Source: Karalla daura
Taxonomy: Eukaryota > Chordata > Actinopteri > Chaetodontiformes > Leiognathidae
Direction: 5' to 3'
DNA: 64,000 nt
NCBI GenBank assembly: GCA_029224185.1
Contig: CM055197.1
Location: 22,954,862 to 23,018,861 of the forward strand
Part shown: positions 21,970 to 34,251 of the stretch, piece by piece
How positions within the stretch are numbered: the stretch's first letter is position 1
How the letters are laid out: every line of letters starts with the position of its first letter
Program-made: the position numbers and the translations under genes
Notes under the pieces: generated by a model
Told to the model about the DNA's origin: nothing
The model's input: only the letters and a program-made list of their open reading frames with translations
Databases searched by the model: none

Positions 21970-24900
21970 TCAATATGTCACTGTGACATTGTCAGGTGCC
22001 TTCCTCATGTAGTGAGTATTTTGATGATATCTCTTGACTCGAATAGGAACATACAAAAGGACAACATTGAAAAGAAAAGTCTGCCCTGGGTAATTAGCTT
22101 GATTTTGAAATCCAAAATCAGACTTATGAAAAAGGATTTACTCTTACCCTCCTTTACACAAATGGGTGAAGGAGGAACTAAATTGATCATTCCAAAATCA
22201 AAGTAATGATACATTGACGTTGCAGAGCAGCCTAAACTCAATGGACTAAAGTCGAGATGACCTGAACATCTCTCAAAGGAATCACGCTTTGAAGTCTTCA
22301 GGAAGATCAAAGGCGTCAGCGATGGTGTCACACTGGCTCACCTTGTCTGACATCAATATGTCACTGTGACATTGTCAGGTGCCTTCCTCATGTAGTGAGT
22401 ATTTTGATGATATCTCTGTGACTCGAATAGGAAAATACAAAAGGACAACTTTGAAAAGAAAAGTCTGCCCTGGGTAATTAGCTTGATTTTGAAATCAAAA
22501 ATCAGACTTATGACAAAGGATTTACTCTTAACTTCCTTCACACAAATGGGTGAAGGTGGAACTAAATTGATCATTCTAAACTCAAAGTAATGACACATTG
22601 ACGTTCCTGAGCAGCCTAAACTCAATGGACTAAAGTTGATATGACCTGAACATTTCCCAAAGGAATCACGCTTTGAAGTCTTCAGGAAGATCAAAGGCGT
22701 CAGCGATGATGTCACACTGGCTCACCTTGTCTGACATCAATATGTCACTGTGACATTATCAGGTGTCTTGCTCATGTAGTGAGTAGTCTGATGATATCTC
22801 TGTGACATCATTAGGAAAATAAAAAAAGACAACATTGGAAAGAAAAGTCTGCCCTGGGTAATTAGCTTGATTTTGTAATCCAATATCAAGGTAATGAGAA
22901 AGGGGTTGCACTTGACCTCCAAAACTCAAATGGGTGGAGGAGGAACAAAACTGAACATTCTAAAATCAAAGTAATTACACTTTGATAGTGCTTTGCAACT
23001 TAAAGTCAAAGGACTAAAGTTGATATGACTTGAATATATCCCAAAGGAATCACGCTTTGAAGTCTTCAGGAAGATCAAAGGCGTCAGCGATGATGTCACA
23101 CTGGCTCACCTTGTCTGACATCAATTTGTCACTGTGACATTGTCAGGTGCCTTCCTCATGTAGTGAGTATTTTGATGATATCTCTTGACTCGAATAGGAA
23201 AATAAAAAAGGACAACTTTGAAAAGAAAAGTCTGCCCTGTGTAATTAGCTTGACTTTGAAATAAAAAATCAGACTTATGACAAAGGATTTACTCTTAACT
23301 TCCTTCACACAAATGGGTGAAGGAGGAACTAAATTGATCATTCTAAAATCAAAGTAGTGATACATTGACGTTCCTGAGCAGCCTCAACTCAATGGACTAA
23401 AGTCGAGATGACCTGAACATCTCCCAAAGGAATCAAGCTTTGAAGTCTTCAGGAAGATCAAAGGCGTCAGCGATGATGTCACACTGGCTCACCTTGTCTG
23501 ACATCAATATGTCACTGTGACATTGTCAGGTGCCTTCCTCATGTAGTGAGTATTTTGATGATATCTCTTGACTCGAATAGGAACATACAAAAGGACAACA
23601 TTGAAAAGAAAAGTCTGCCCTGGGTAATTAGCTTGATTTTGAAATCCAAAATCAGACTTATGAAAAAGGATTTACTCTTACCCTCCTTAACACAAATGGG
23701 TGAAGGAGGAACTAAATTGATCATTCTAAAATCAAAGTAATGATACATTGACGTTGCAGAGCAGCCTAAACTCAATGGACTAAAGTCGAGATGACCTGAA
23801 CATCTCTCAAAGGAATCACGCTTTGAAGTCTTCAGGAAGATCAAAGGCGTCAGCGATGATGTCACACTGGCTCACCTTGTCTGACATCAATATGTCACTG
23901 TGACATTGTCAGGTGCCTTCCTCATGTAGTGAGTATTTTGATGATATCTCTGTGACTCGAATAGGAAAATACAAAAGGACAACTTTGAAAAGAAAAGTCT
24001 GCCCTGGGTAATTAGCTTGATTTTGAAATCAAAAATCAGACTTATGACAAAGGATTTACTCTTAACTTCCTTCACACAAATGGGTGAAGGAGGAACTAAA
24101 TTGATCATTCCAAAATCAAAGTAGTGATACATTGACGTTCCTGAGCAGCCTCAACTCAATGGACTAAAGTCGAGATGACCTGAACATCTCCCAAAGGAAT
24201 CACGCTTTGAAGTCTTCAGGAAGATCAAAGGCGTCAGCGATGATGTCACACTGGCTCACCTTGTCTGACATCAATATGTCACTGTGACATTGTCAGGTGT
24301 CTTTCTCATGTAGTGAGTAGTCTGATGACATCTCTGTGACATCATTAGGAAAATAAAAAAAGACAACATTGAAAAGAAAAGTCTGCCCTGGGTAATTAGC
24401 ATGATTTTGTAATCCAAAATCAAGGTAATGAGAAAGGGGTTACACTTGACCTCCTAAACTCAAATGGGTGGAGGAGGAACAAAACTGATCATTCAAAAAT
24501 CAAAGTAATTACACTTTGATAGTGCTTAGCAACTTAAAGTCAAAGGACGAAAGTTGATATGACTTGAACATATCCCAAAGGAATCACGCTTTGAAGTCTT
24601 CAGGAAGATCAAAGGCGTCAGCGATGATGTCACATTGGCTCACCTTGTCTGACATCAATTTGTCACTGTGACATTGTCAGGTGCCTTCCTCATGTAGTGA
24701 GTATTTTGATGATATCTCTGTGACTCGAATAGGAAAATACAAAAGGACAACATTGAAAAGAAAAGTCTGCCCTGTGTAATTAGCTTGATTTTGAAATCCA
24801 AAATCAGACTTATGAAAAAGGATTTACTCTTACCCTCCTGAACACAAATGGGTGAAGGAGGAACTAAATTGATCATTCTAAAATCAAAGTAATGATACAT

Positions 24901-25806
24901 TGACGTTCCTGAGCAGCCTATACTCAATGGACTAAAGTCGAGATGACCTGAACATTTCCCAAAGGAATCACGCTTTGAAGTCTTCAGGAAGATCAAAGGC
25001 CTCAGCGATGATGTCACACTGGCTCACCTTGTCTGACATCAATATGTCACTGTGACATTATCAGGTGTCTTGCTCATGTAGTGAGTAGTCTGATGATATC
25101 TCTGTGACATCATTAGGAAAATAAAAAAAGACAACATTGGAAAGAAAAGTCTGCCCTGGGTAATTAGCTTGATTTTGTAAGCCAATATCAAGGTAATGAG
25201 AAAGGGGTTGCACTTGACCTCCAAAACTCAAATGGGTGGAGGAGGAACAAAACTGAACATTCTAAAATCAAAGTAATTACACTTTGATAGTGCTTAGCAA
25301 CTTAAAGTCAAAGGACTAAAGTTGATATGACTTGAACATTTCCCAAAGGAATCACGCTTTGAAGTCTTCAGGAAGATCAAAGGCGTCAGCAATGATGTCA
25401 CACTGGCTCACCTTGTCTGACATCAATATGTCACTGTGACATTGTCAGGTGCCTTCCTCATGTAGTGAGTATTTTGATGATATCTCTGTGACTCGAATAG
25501 GAAAATACAAAAGGACAACTTTGAAAAGAAAAGTCTGCCCTGGGTAATTAGCTTGATTTTGAAATCAAAAATCAGACTTATGACAAAGGATTTACTCTTA
25601 ACTTCCTTCACACAAATGGGTGAAGGAGGAACTAAATTGATCATTCCAAAATCAAAGTAGTGATACATTGACGTTCCTGAGCAGCCTCAACTCAATGGAC
25701 TAAAGTCGAGATGACCTGAACATCTCCCAAAGGAATCACGCTTTGAAGTCTTCAGGAAGATCAAAGGCGTCAGCGATGATGTCACACTGGCTCACCTTGT
25801 CTGACA
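21970..25806 (+). repeat. Complete 10-unit HOR (copy of 2405-6241)
   Basis: Units start at 21970 fA, 22353 fB, 22737 fC, 23121 fF, 23504 fA, 23887 fE, 24271 fG, 24655 fD, 25039 fC and 25423 fE. Shared private marks are T at 23035 (GAATATATC) and T at 24635 (CACATTGG), both exactly 19,565 bp from their partners. Later changes seen here are AAATAAAAAATC near 23263 and GTAAGCCAAT near 25181. Confidence 0.92.
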
Positions 25807-26573
25807 TCAATATGTCACTGTGACATTGTCAGGTGCCTTCCTCATGTAGTGAGTATTTTGATGATATCTCTTGACTCGAATAGGAACATACAAAAGGACA
25901 ACATTGAAAAGAAAAGTCTGCCCTGGGTAATTAGCTTGATTTTGAAATCCAAAATCAGACTTATGAAAAAGGATTTACTCTTACCCTCCTTTACACAAAT
26001 GGGTGAAGGAGGAACTAAATTGATCATTCCAAAATCAAAGTAATGATACATTGACGTTGCAGAGCAGCCTAAACTCAATGGACTAAAGTTGAGATGACCT
26101 GAACATCTCTCAAAGGAATCACGCTTTGAAGTCTTCAGGAAGATCAAAGGCGTCAGCGATGGTGTCACACTGGCTCACCTTGTCTGACATCAATATGTCA
26201 CTGTGACATTGTCAGGTGCCTTCCTCATGTAGTGAGTATTTTGATGATATCTCTGTGACTCGAATAGGAAAATACAAAAGGACAACTTTGAAAAGAAAAG
26301 TCTGCCCTGGGTAATTAGCTTGATTTTGAAATCAAAAATCAGACTTATGACAAAGGATTTACTCTTAACTTCCTTCACACAAATGGGTGAAGGTGGAACT
26401 AAATTGATCATTCTAAACTCAAAGTAATGACACATTGACGTTCCTGAGCAGCCTAAACTCAATGGACTAAAGTTGATATGACCTGAACATTTCCCAAAGG
26501 AATCACGCTTTGAAGTCTTCAGGAAGATCAAAGGCGTCAGCGATGATGTCACACTGGCTCACCTTGTCTGACA

Positions 26574-26957
26574 TCAATATGTCACTGTGACATTATCAGG
26601 TGTCTTGCTCATGTAGTGAGTAGTCTGATGATATCTCTGTGACATCATTAGGAAAATAAAAAAAGACAACATTGGAAAGAAAAGTCTGCCCTGGGTAATT
26701 AGCATGATTTTGTAATCCAAAATCAAGGTAATGAGAAAGGGGTTACACTTGACCTCCTAAACTCAAATGGGTGGAGGAGGAACAAAACTGATCATTCAAA
26801 AATCAAAGTAATTACACTTTGATAGTGCTTAGCAACTTAAAGTCAAAGGACGAAAGTTGATATGACTTGAACATATCCCAAAGGAATCACGCTTTGAAGT
26901 CTTCAGGAAGATCAAAGGCGTCAGCGATGATGTCACACTGGCTCACCTTGTCTGACA
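26574..26957 (+). repeat. Hybrid monomer fC/fG
   Basis: The left part is fC (TGTCTTGCTC, ATTGGAAAG with G at 26675). The right part is fG (TTAGCATG with A at 26704, TAATCCAAAATC, GGTTACAC, GGACGAAAG). The exchange lies between 26676 and 26703, unit bases 103-130. Against the 10-unit HOR it joins fC directly to fG, removing fF fA fE and one unit's length in the fusion. Confidence 0.9.
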
Positions 26958-28109
26958 TCAATTTGTCACTGTGACATTGTCAGGTGCCTTCCTCATGTAG
27001 TGAGTATTTTGATGATATCTCTGTGACTCGAATAGGAAAATACAAAAGGACAACATTGAAAAGAAAAGTCTGCCCTGTGTAATTAGCTTGATTTTGAAAT
27101 CCAAAATCAGACTTATGAAAAAGGATTTACTCTTACCCTCCTGAACACAAATGGGTGAAGGAGGAACCAAATTGATCATTCTAAAATCAAAGTAATGATA
27201 CATTGACGTTCCTGAGCAGCCTATACTCAATGGACTAAAGTCGAGATGACCTGAACATTTCCCAAAGGAATCACGCTTTGAAGTCTTCAGGAAGATCAAA
27301 GGCGTCAGCGATGATGTCACACTGGCTCACCTTGTCTGACATCAATATGTCACTGTGACATTATCAGGTGTCTTGCTCATGTAGTGAGTAGTCTGATGAT
27401 TTCTCTGTGACATCATTAGGAAAATAAAAAAAGACAACATTGGAAAGAAAAGTCTGCCCTGGGTAATTAGCTTGATTTTGTAATCCAATATCAAGGTAAT
27501 GAGAAAGGGGTTGCACTTGACCTCCAAAACTCAAATGGGTGGAGGAGGAACAAAACTGAACATTCTAAAATCAAAGTAATTACACTTTGATAGTGCTTAG
27601 CAACTTAAAGTCAAAGGACTAAAGTTGATATGACTTGAACTTTTCCCAAAGGAATCACGCTTTGAAGTCTTCAGGAAGATCAAAGGCGTCAGCGATGATG
27701 TCACACTGGCTCACCTTGTCTGACATCAATATGTCACTGTGACATTGTCAGGTGCCTTCCTCATGCAGTGAGTATTTTGATGATATCTCTGTGACTCGAA
27801 TAGGAAAATACAAAAGGACAACTTTGAAAAGAAAAATCTGCCCTGGGTAATTAGCTTGATTTTGAAATCCAAAATCAGACTAATGAAAAAGGATTTACTC
27901 TTAACCTCCTTAACACAAATGGGTGAAGGAGGAACTAAATTGATCATTCTAAAATCAATGTAATGACACAATGACGTTCCTGAGCAGCCTAAACTCAATG
28001 GACTAAAGTCGAGATGACCTGAACATCTCCCAAAGGAATCACGCTTTGAAGTCTTCAGGAAGATCAAAGGCGTCAGCGATGATGTCACACTGGCTCACCT
28101 TGTCTGACA

Positions 28110-28493
28110 TCAATATGTCACTGTGACATTATCAGGTGTCTTTCTCATGTAGTGAGTAGTCTGATGACATCTCTGTGACATCATTAGGAAAATAAAAAAA
28201 GACAACATTGAAAAGAAAAGTCTGCCCTGTGTAATTAGCTTGATTTTGAAATCCAAAATCAGACTAATGAAAAAGGATTTACTCTTAACCTCCTTAACAC
28301 AAATGGGTGGAGGAGGAACAAAACTGATCATTCAAAAATCAAAGTAATTACACTTTGATAGTGCTTAGCAACTTAAAGTCAAAGGACGAAAGTTGATATG
28401 GCTTGAACATATCCCAAAGGAATCACGCTTTGAAGTCTTCAGGAAGATCAAAGGCGTCAGCGATGATGTCACACTGGCTCACCTTGTCTGACA
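28110..28493 (+). repeat. fG monomer with internal fH patch (gene-conversion-like)
   Basis: Both ends are fG: TGTCTTTCTC, CTGATGACATC and CATCATTAGG on the left, and GGGTGGAGG, CTGATCATTC and GGACGAAAG on the right. Between 28230 and 28299 it reads as fH: CCCTGTGTAATT, GAAATCCAAAATC, GACTAATGAAAAAGG and CCTTAACAC. Two switch points in one 384-bp unit point to conversion rather than a single unequal crossover. An adjacent fH at 27726 is a plausible donor, though that one reads CCCTGGGTAA. Confidence 0.88.
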
Positions 28494-28877
28494 TCAATAT
28501 GTCACTGTGACATTGTCAGGTGCCTTCCTCATGTAGTGAGTATTTTGATGATATCTCTGTGACTCGAATAGGAAAATACAAAAGGACAACATTGAAAAGA
28601 AAAGTCTGCCCTGTGTAATTAGCTTGATTTTGAAATCCAAAATCAGACTTATGAAAAAGGATTTACTCTTACCCTCCTTAACACAAATGGGTGAAGGAGG
28701 AACTAAATTGATCATTCTAAAATCAAAGTAATGAGACATTGACGTTGCTGAGCAGCCTAAACTCAATGGACTAAAGTCGAGATGACCTGAACATTTCCCA
28801 AAGGAATCACGCTTTGAAGTCTTCAGGAAGATCAAAGGCGTCAGCGATGATGTCACACTGGCTCACCTTGTCTGACA
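28494..28877 (+). repeat. Intermediate class I monomer (fD/fA-like)
   Basis: It has a CAATATG start, CTCTGTGACTCG, AACATTG and CCCTGTGTAATT as in fD. It then has CCCTCCTTAAC as in fA, with private GTAATGAGACATTG and GTTGCTGAGC. The CAGCCTAAACTC and ATTTCCC combination is not standard for any family. It could be a hybrid or an older subfamily member. The units at 33867 and 51909 share the GTTGCTGAGC mark. Confidence 0.7.
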
Positions 28878-31563
28878 TCAATATGTCACTGTGACATTGT
28901 CAGGTGCCTTCCTCATGTAGTGAGTATTTTGATGATATCTCTTGACTCGAATAGGAAAATAAAAAAGGACAACTTTGAAAAGAAAAGTCTGCCCTGGGTA
29001 ATTAGCTTGACTTTGAAATCAAAAATCAGACTTACGACAAAGGATTTACTCTTAACTTCCTTCACACAAATGGGTGAAGGAGGAACTAAATTGATCATTC
29101 TAAAATCAAAGTAGTGATACATTGACGTTCCTGAGTAGCCTCAACTCAATGGACTAAAGTCGAGATGACCTGAACATCTCCCAAAGGAATCACGCTTTGA
29201 AGTCTTCAGGAAGATCAAAGGCGTCAGCGATGATGTCACACTGGCTCACCTTGTCTGACATCAATATGTCACTGTGACATTGTCAGGTGCCTTCCTCATG
29301 TAGTGAGTATTTTGATGATATCTCTTAATTCGAATAGGAACATACAAAAGGACAACATTGAAAAGAAAAGTCTGCCCTGGGTAATTAGCTTGATTTTGAA
29401 ATCCAAAATCAGACTTATGAAAAAGGATTTACTCTTACCCTCCTTAACACAAATGGGTGAAGGAGGAACTAAATTGATCATTCTAAAATCAAAGTAATGA
29501 TACATTGACGTTGCAGAGCAGCCTAAACTCAATGGACTAAAGTCGAGATGACCTGAACATCTCCCAAAGGAATCACGCTTTGAAGTCTTCAGGAAGATCA
29601 AAGGCGTCAGCGATGATGTCACACTGGCTCACCTTGTCTGACATCAATATGTCACTGTGACATTGTCAGGTGCCTTCCTCATGTAGTGAGTATTTTGATG
29701 ATATCTCTGTGACTCGAATAGGAAAATACAAAAGGACAACTTTGAAAAGAAAAGTCTGCCCTGGGTAATTAGCTTGATTTTGAAATCAAAAATCAGACTT
29801 ATGACAAAGGATTTACTCTTAACTTCCTTCACACAAATGGGTGAAGGAGGAACTAAATTGATCATTCCAAAATCAAAGTAGTGATACATTGACGTTCCTG
29901 AGCAGCCTCAACTCAATGGACTAAAGTCGAGATGACCTGAACATCTCCCAAAGGAATCACGCTTTGAAGTCTTCAGGAAGATCAAAGGCGTCAGCGATGA
30001 TGTCACACTGGCTCACCTTGTCTGACATCAACATGTCACTGTGATATTGTCAGGTGTCTTTCTCATGTAGTGAGTAGTCTGATGACATCTCTGTGACATC
30101 ATTAGGAAAATAAAAAAAGACAACATTGAAAAGAAAAGTCTGCCCTGGGTAATTAGCATGATTTTGTAATCCAAAATCAAGGTAATGAGAAAGGGGTTAC
30201 ACTTGACCTCCTAAACTCAAATGGGTGGAGGAGGAACAAAACTGATCATTCAAAAATCAAAGTAATTACACTTTGATAGTGCTTAGCAACTTAAAGTCAA
30301 AGGACGAAAGTTGATATGACTTGAACATATCCCAAAGGAATCACGCTTTGAAGTCTTCAGGAAGATCAAAGGCGTCAGCGATGATGTCACACTGGCTCAC
30401 CTTGTCTGACATCAATTTGTCACTGTGACATTGTCAGGTGCCTTCCTCATGTAGTGAGTATTTTGATGATATCTCTGTGACTCGAATAGGAAAATACAAA
30501 AGGACAACATTGAAAAGAAAAGTCTGCCCTGTGTTATTAGCTTGATTTTGAAATCCAAAATCAGACTTATGAAAAAGGATTTACTCTTACCCTCCTGAAC
30601 ACAAATGGGTGAAGGAGGAACTAAATTGATCATTCTAAAATCAAAGTAATGATACATTGACGTTCCTGAGCAGCCTATACTCAATGGACTAAAGTCGAGA
30701 TGACCTGAACATTTCCCAAAGGAATCACGCTTTGAAGTCTTCAGGAAGATCAAAGGCGTCAGCGATGATGTCACACTGGCTCACATTGTCTGACATCAAT
30801 ATGTCACTGTGACATTATCAGGTGTCTTGCTCATGTAGTGAGTAGTCTGATGATATCTCTGTGACATCATTAGGAAAATAAAAAAAGACAACATTGGAAA
30901 GAAAAGTCTGCCCTGGGTAATTAGCTTGATTTTGTAATCCAATATCAAGGTAATGAGAAAGGGGTTGCACTTGACCTCCAAAACTCAAATGGGTGGAGGA
31001 GGAACAAAACTGAACATTCTAAAATCAAAGTAATTACACTTTGATAGTGCTTAGCAACTTAAAGTCAAAGGACGAAAGTTGATATGACTTGAACATTTCC
31101 CAAAGGAATCACGCTTTGAAGTCTTCAGGAAGATCAAAGGCGTCAGCGATGATGTCACACTGGCTCACCTTGTCTGACATCAATATGTCACTGTGACATT
31201 GTCAGGTGCCTTCCTCATGTAGTGAGTATTTTGATGATATCTCTGTGACTCGAATAGGAAAATAAAAAAGGACAACATTGAAAAGAAAAGTCTGCCCTGT
31301 GTAATTAGCTTGATTTTGAAATCCAAAATCAGACTAATGAAAAACGATTTACTCTGAACCTCCTTAACACAAATGGGTGAAGGAGGAACTAAATTGATCA
31401 TTCTAAAATCAATGTAATGACACAATGACGTTCCTGAGCAGCCTAAACTCAATGGACTAAAGTCGAGATGACCTGAACATCTCCCAAAGGAATCACGCTT
31501 TGAAGTCTTCAGGAAGATCAAAGGCGTCAGCGATGATGTCACACTGGCTCACCTTGTCTGACA
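28878..31563 (+). repeat. HOR block, 7 units: fF fA fE fG fD fC fH
   Basis: Units start at 28878, 29261, 29644, 30028, 30412, 30796 and 31180. The last six parallel 17365-19667. Scattered private changes (CTTAATTCGAATAGG near 29326, CAACATGTCACTGTGATATT near 30031, GTGTTATTAGC near 30534, AAAACGATTT near 31343) suggest an older copy than the other duplications. Confidence 0.86.
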
Positions 31564-31946
31564 TCAATATGTCACTGTGACATTGTCAGGTGCCTTCCTC
31601 ATGTAGTGAGTATTTTGATGATATCTCTTGACTCGAATAGGAACATACAAAAGGACAACATTGAAAAGAAAAGTCTGCCCTGGGTAATTAGCTTGATTTT
31701 GAAATCCAAAATCAGACTTATGAAAAAGGATTTACTCTTACCCTCCTTTACACAAATGGGTGAAGGAGAAACTAAATTGATCATTCTAAAATCAAAGTAA
31801 TGATACATTGACGTTGCAGAGCAGCCTAAACTCAATGGACTAAAGTCGAGATGACCTGAACATCTCTCAAAGGAATCACGCTTTGAAGTCTTCAGGAAGA
31901 TCAAAGGCGTCAGCGATGGTGTCACACTGGCTCACCTTGTCTGACA

Positions 31947-32330
31947 TCAATATGTCACTGTGACATTGTCAGGTGCCTTCCTCATGTAGTGAGTATTTTG
32001 ATGATATCTCTGTGACTCGAATAGGAAAATACAAAAGGACAACTTTGAAAAGAAAAGTCTGCCCTGGGTAATTAGCTTGATTTTGAAATCAAAAATCAGA
32101 CTTATGACAAAGGATTTACTCTTAACCTCCTAAACACAAATGGGTGAAGGAGGAACTAAATTGATCATTCCAAAATCAAAGTAGTGATACATTGACGTTC
32201 CTGAGCAGCCTCAACTCAATGGACTAAAGTCGAGATGACCTGAACATCTCCCAAAGGAATCACGCTTTGAAGTCTTCAGGAAGATCAAAGGCGTCAGCGA
32301 TGATGTCACACTGGCTCACCTTGTCTGACA
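31947..32330 (+). repeat. Family fE2 monomer (first copy of a right-half fE variant)
   Basis: This is fE, except that TTAACTTCCTTCACAC is replaced by TTAACCTCCTAAACAC, giving a CCTCCT/AGGAGG hairpin stem. There are ten copies (31947, 36170, 38089, 43081, 44233, 46537, 47689, 52677, 56511, 60347), none left of 31.9 kb. Copies at 43081, 46537, 52677 and 60347 read CAAGGTAGTG. Copies at 44233 and 47689 share AAATGCAAAAGGACAGC. Confidence 0.88.
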
Positions 32331-33866
32331 TCAATATGTCACTGTGACATTATCAGGTGTCTTTCTCATGTAGTGAGTAGTCTGATGACATCTCTGTGAC
32401 ATCATTAGGAAAATAAAAAAAGACAACATTGAAAAGAAAAGTCTGCCCTGGGTAATTAGCATGATTTTGTAATCCAAAATCAAGGTAATGAGAAAGGGGT
32501 TACACTTGACCTCCTAAACTCAAATGGGTGGAGGAGGAACAAAACTGATCATTCAAAAATCAAAGTAATTACACTTTGATAGTGCTTAGCAACTTAAAGT
32601 CATAGGACGAAAGTTGATATGACTTGAACATATCCCAAAGGAATCACGCTTTGAAGTCTTCAGGAAGATCAAAGGCGTCAGCGATGATGTCACACTGGCT
32701 CACCTTGTCTGACATCAATTTGTCACTGTGACATTGTCAGGTGCCTTCCTCATGTAGTGAGTATTTTGATGATATCTCTGTGACTCGAATAGGAAAATAC
32801 AAAAGGACAACATTGAAAAGAAAAGTCTGCCCTGTGTAATTAGCTTGATTTTGAAATCCAAAATCAGACTTATGAAAAAGGATTTACTCTTACCCTCCTG
32901 AACACAAATGGGTGAAGGAGGAACTAAATTGATCATTCTAAAATCAAAGTAATGATACATTGACGTTCCTGAGCAGCCTATACTCAATGGACTAAAGTCG
33001 AGATGACCTGAACATTTCCCAAAGGAATCACGCTTTGAAGTCTTCAGGAAGATCAAAGGCGTCAGCGATGATGTCACACTGGCTCACCTTGTCTGACATC
33101 AATATGTCACTGTGACATTATCAGGTGTCTTGCTCATGTAGTGAGTAGTCTGATGATATCTCTGTGACATCATTAGGAAAATAAAAAAAGACAACATTGG
33201 AAAGAAAAGTCTGCCCTGGGTAATTAGCTTGATTTTGTAATCCAATATCAAGGTAATGAGAAAGGGGTTGCACTTGACCTCCAAAACTCAAATGGGTGGA
33301 GGAGGAACAAAACTGAACATTCTAAAATCAAAGTAATTACACTTTGATAGTGCTTAGCAACTTAAAGTCAAAGGACTAAAGTTGATATGACTTGAACTTT
33401 TCCCAAAGGAATCACGCTTTGAAGTCTTCAGGAAGATCAAAGGCGTCAGCGATGATGTCACACTGGCTCACCTTGTCTGACATCAATATGTCACTGTGAC
33501 ATTGTCAGGTGCCTTCCTCATGTAGTGAGTATTTTGATGATATCTCTGTGACTCGAATAGGAAAATACAAAAGGACAACTTTGAAAAGAAAAGTCTGCCC
33601 TGTGTAATTAGCTTGATTTTGAAATCCAAAATCAGACTAATGAAAAAGGATTTACTCTTAACCTCCTTAACACAAATGGGTGAAGGAGGAACTAAATTGA
33701 TCATTCTAAAATCAATGTAATGACACAATGACGTTCCTGAGCAGCCTAAACTCAATGGACTAAAGTCGAGATGACCTGAACATCTCCCAAAGGAATCACG
33801 CTTTGAAGTCTTCAGGAAGATCAAAGGCGTCAGCGATGATGTCACACTGGCTCACCTTGTCTGACA

Positions 33867-34251
33867 TCAATATGTCACTGTGACATTATCAGGTGTCTTT
33901 CTCATGTAGTGAGTAGTCTGATGACATCTCTGTGACATCATTAGGTAAAATAAAAAAAGACAACATTGAAAAGAAAAGTCTGCCCTGGGTAATTAGCTTG
34001 ATTTTGAAATCAAAAATCAGACTTATGAAAAAGGATTTACTCTTACCCTCCTGAACACAAATGGGTGAAGGAGGAACTAAATTGATCATTCTAAAATCAA
34101 AGTAATGATACATTGACGTTGCTGAGCAGCCTAAACTCAATGGACTAAAGTCGAGATGACCTGAACATTTCCAAAAGGAATCACGCTTTGAAGTCTTCAG
34201 GAAGATCAAAGGCGTCAGCGATGATGTCACACTGGCTCACCTTGTCTGACA
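33867..34251 (+). repeat. Hybrid monomer fG/class I, 385 bp
   Basis: The left part is fG (TGTCTTTCTC, CTGATGACATC, CATCATTAGG) with an inserted T (TTAGGTAAAATAAA near 33945). From 33999 (GCTTG for GCATG) it is class I: AAATCAAAAATC, TTATGAAAAAGG, CCTGAACAC and GTTGCTGAGC. The ATTTCCAAAAGG mark is private. This is the only unit longer than 384 bp. Confidence 0.88.

Larger units (their letters stand above)
25807..28877 (+). repeat. Mosaic block with hybrids: fA fB fC/fG fD fC fH fG/fH/fG fD/fA
   Basis: Units start at 25807, 26190, 26574, 26958, 27342, 27726, 28110 and 28494. The first two and part of the third continue the 19,565-bp duplication, which ends at the first mismatch at 26704. Three of the eight units are hybrids. 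The fH at 27726 has private marks CATGCAGTG and GAAAAATCTG. Confidence 0.85.
31564..34251 (+). repeat. HOR block, 7 units: fA fE2 fG fD fC fH fG/class I hybrid
   Basis: Units start at 31564, 31947, 32331, 32715, 33099, 33483 and 33867. This is the first appearance of fE2. From here on fG units start ATTATCAGG. The last unit is a hybrid of 385 bp. Confidence 0.86.
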
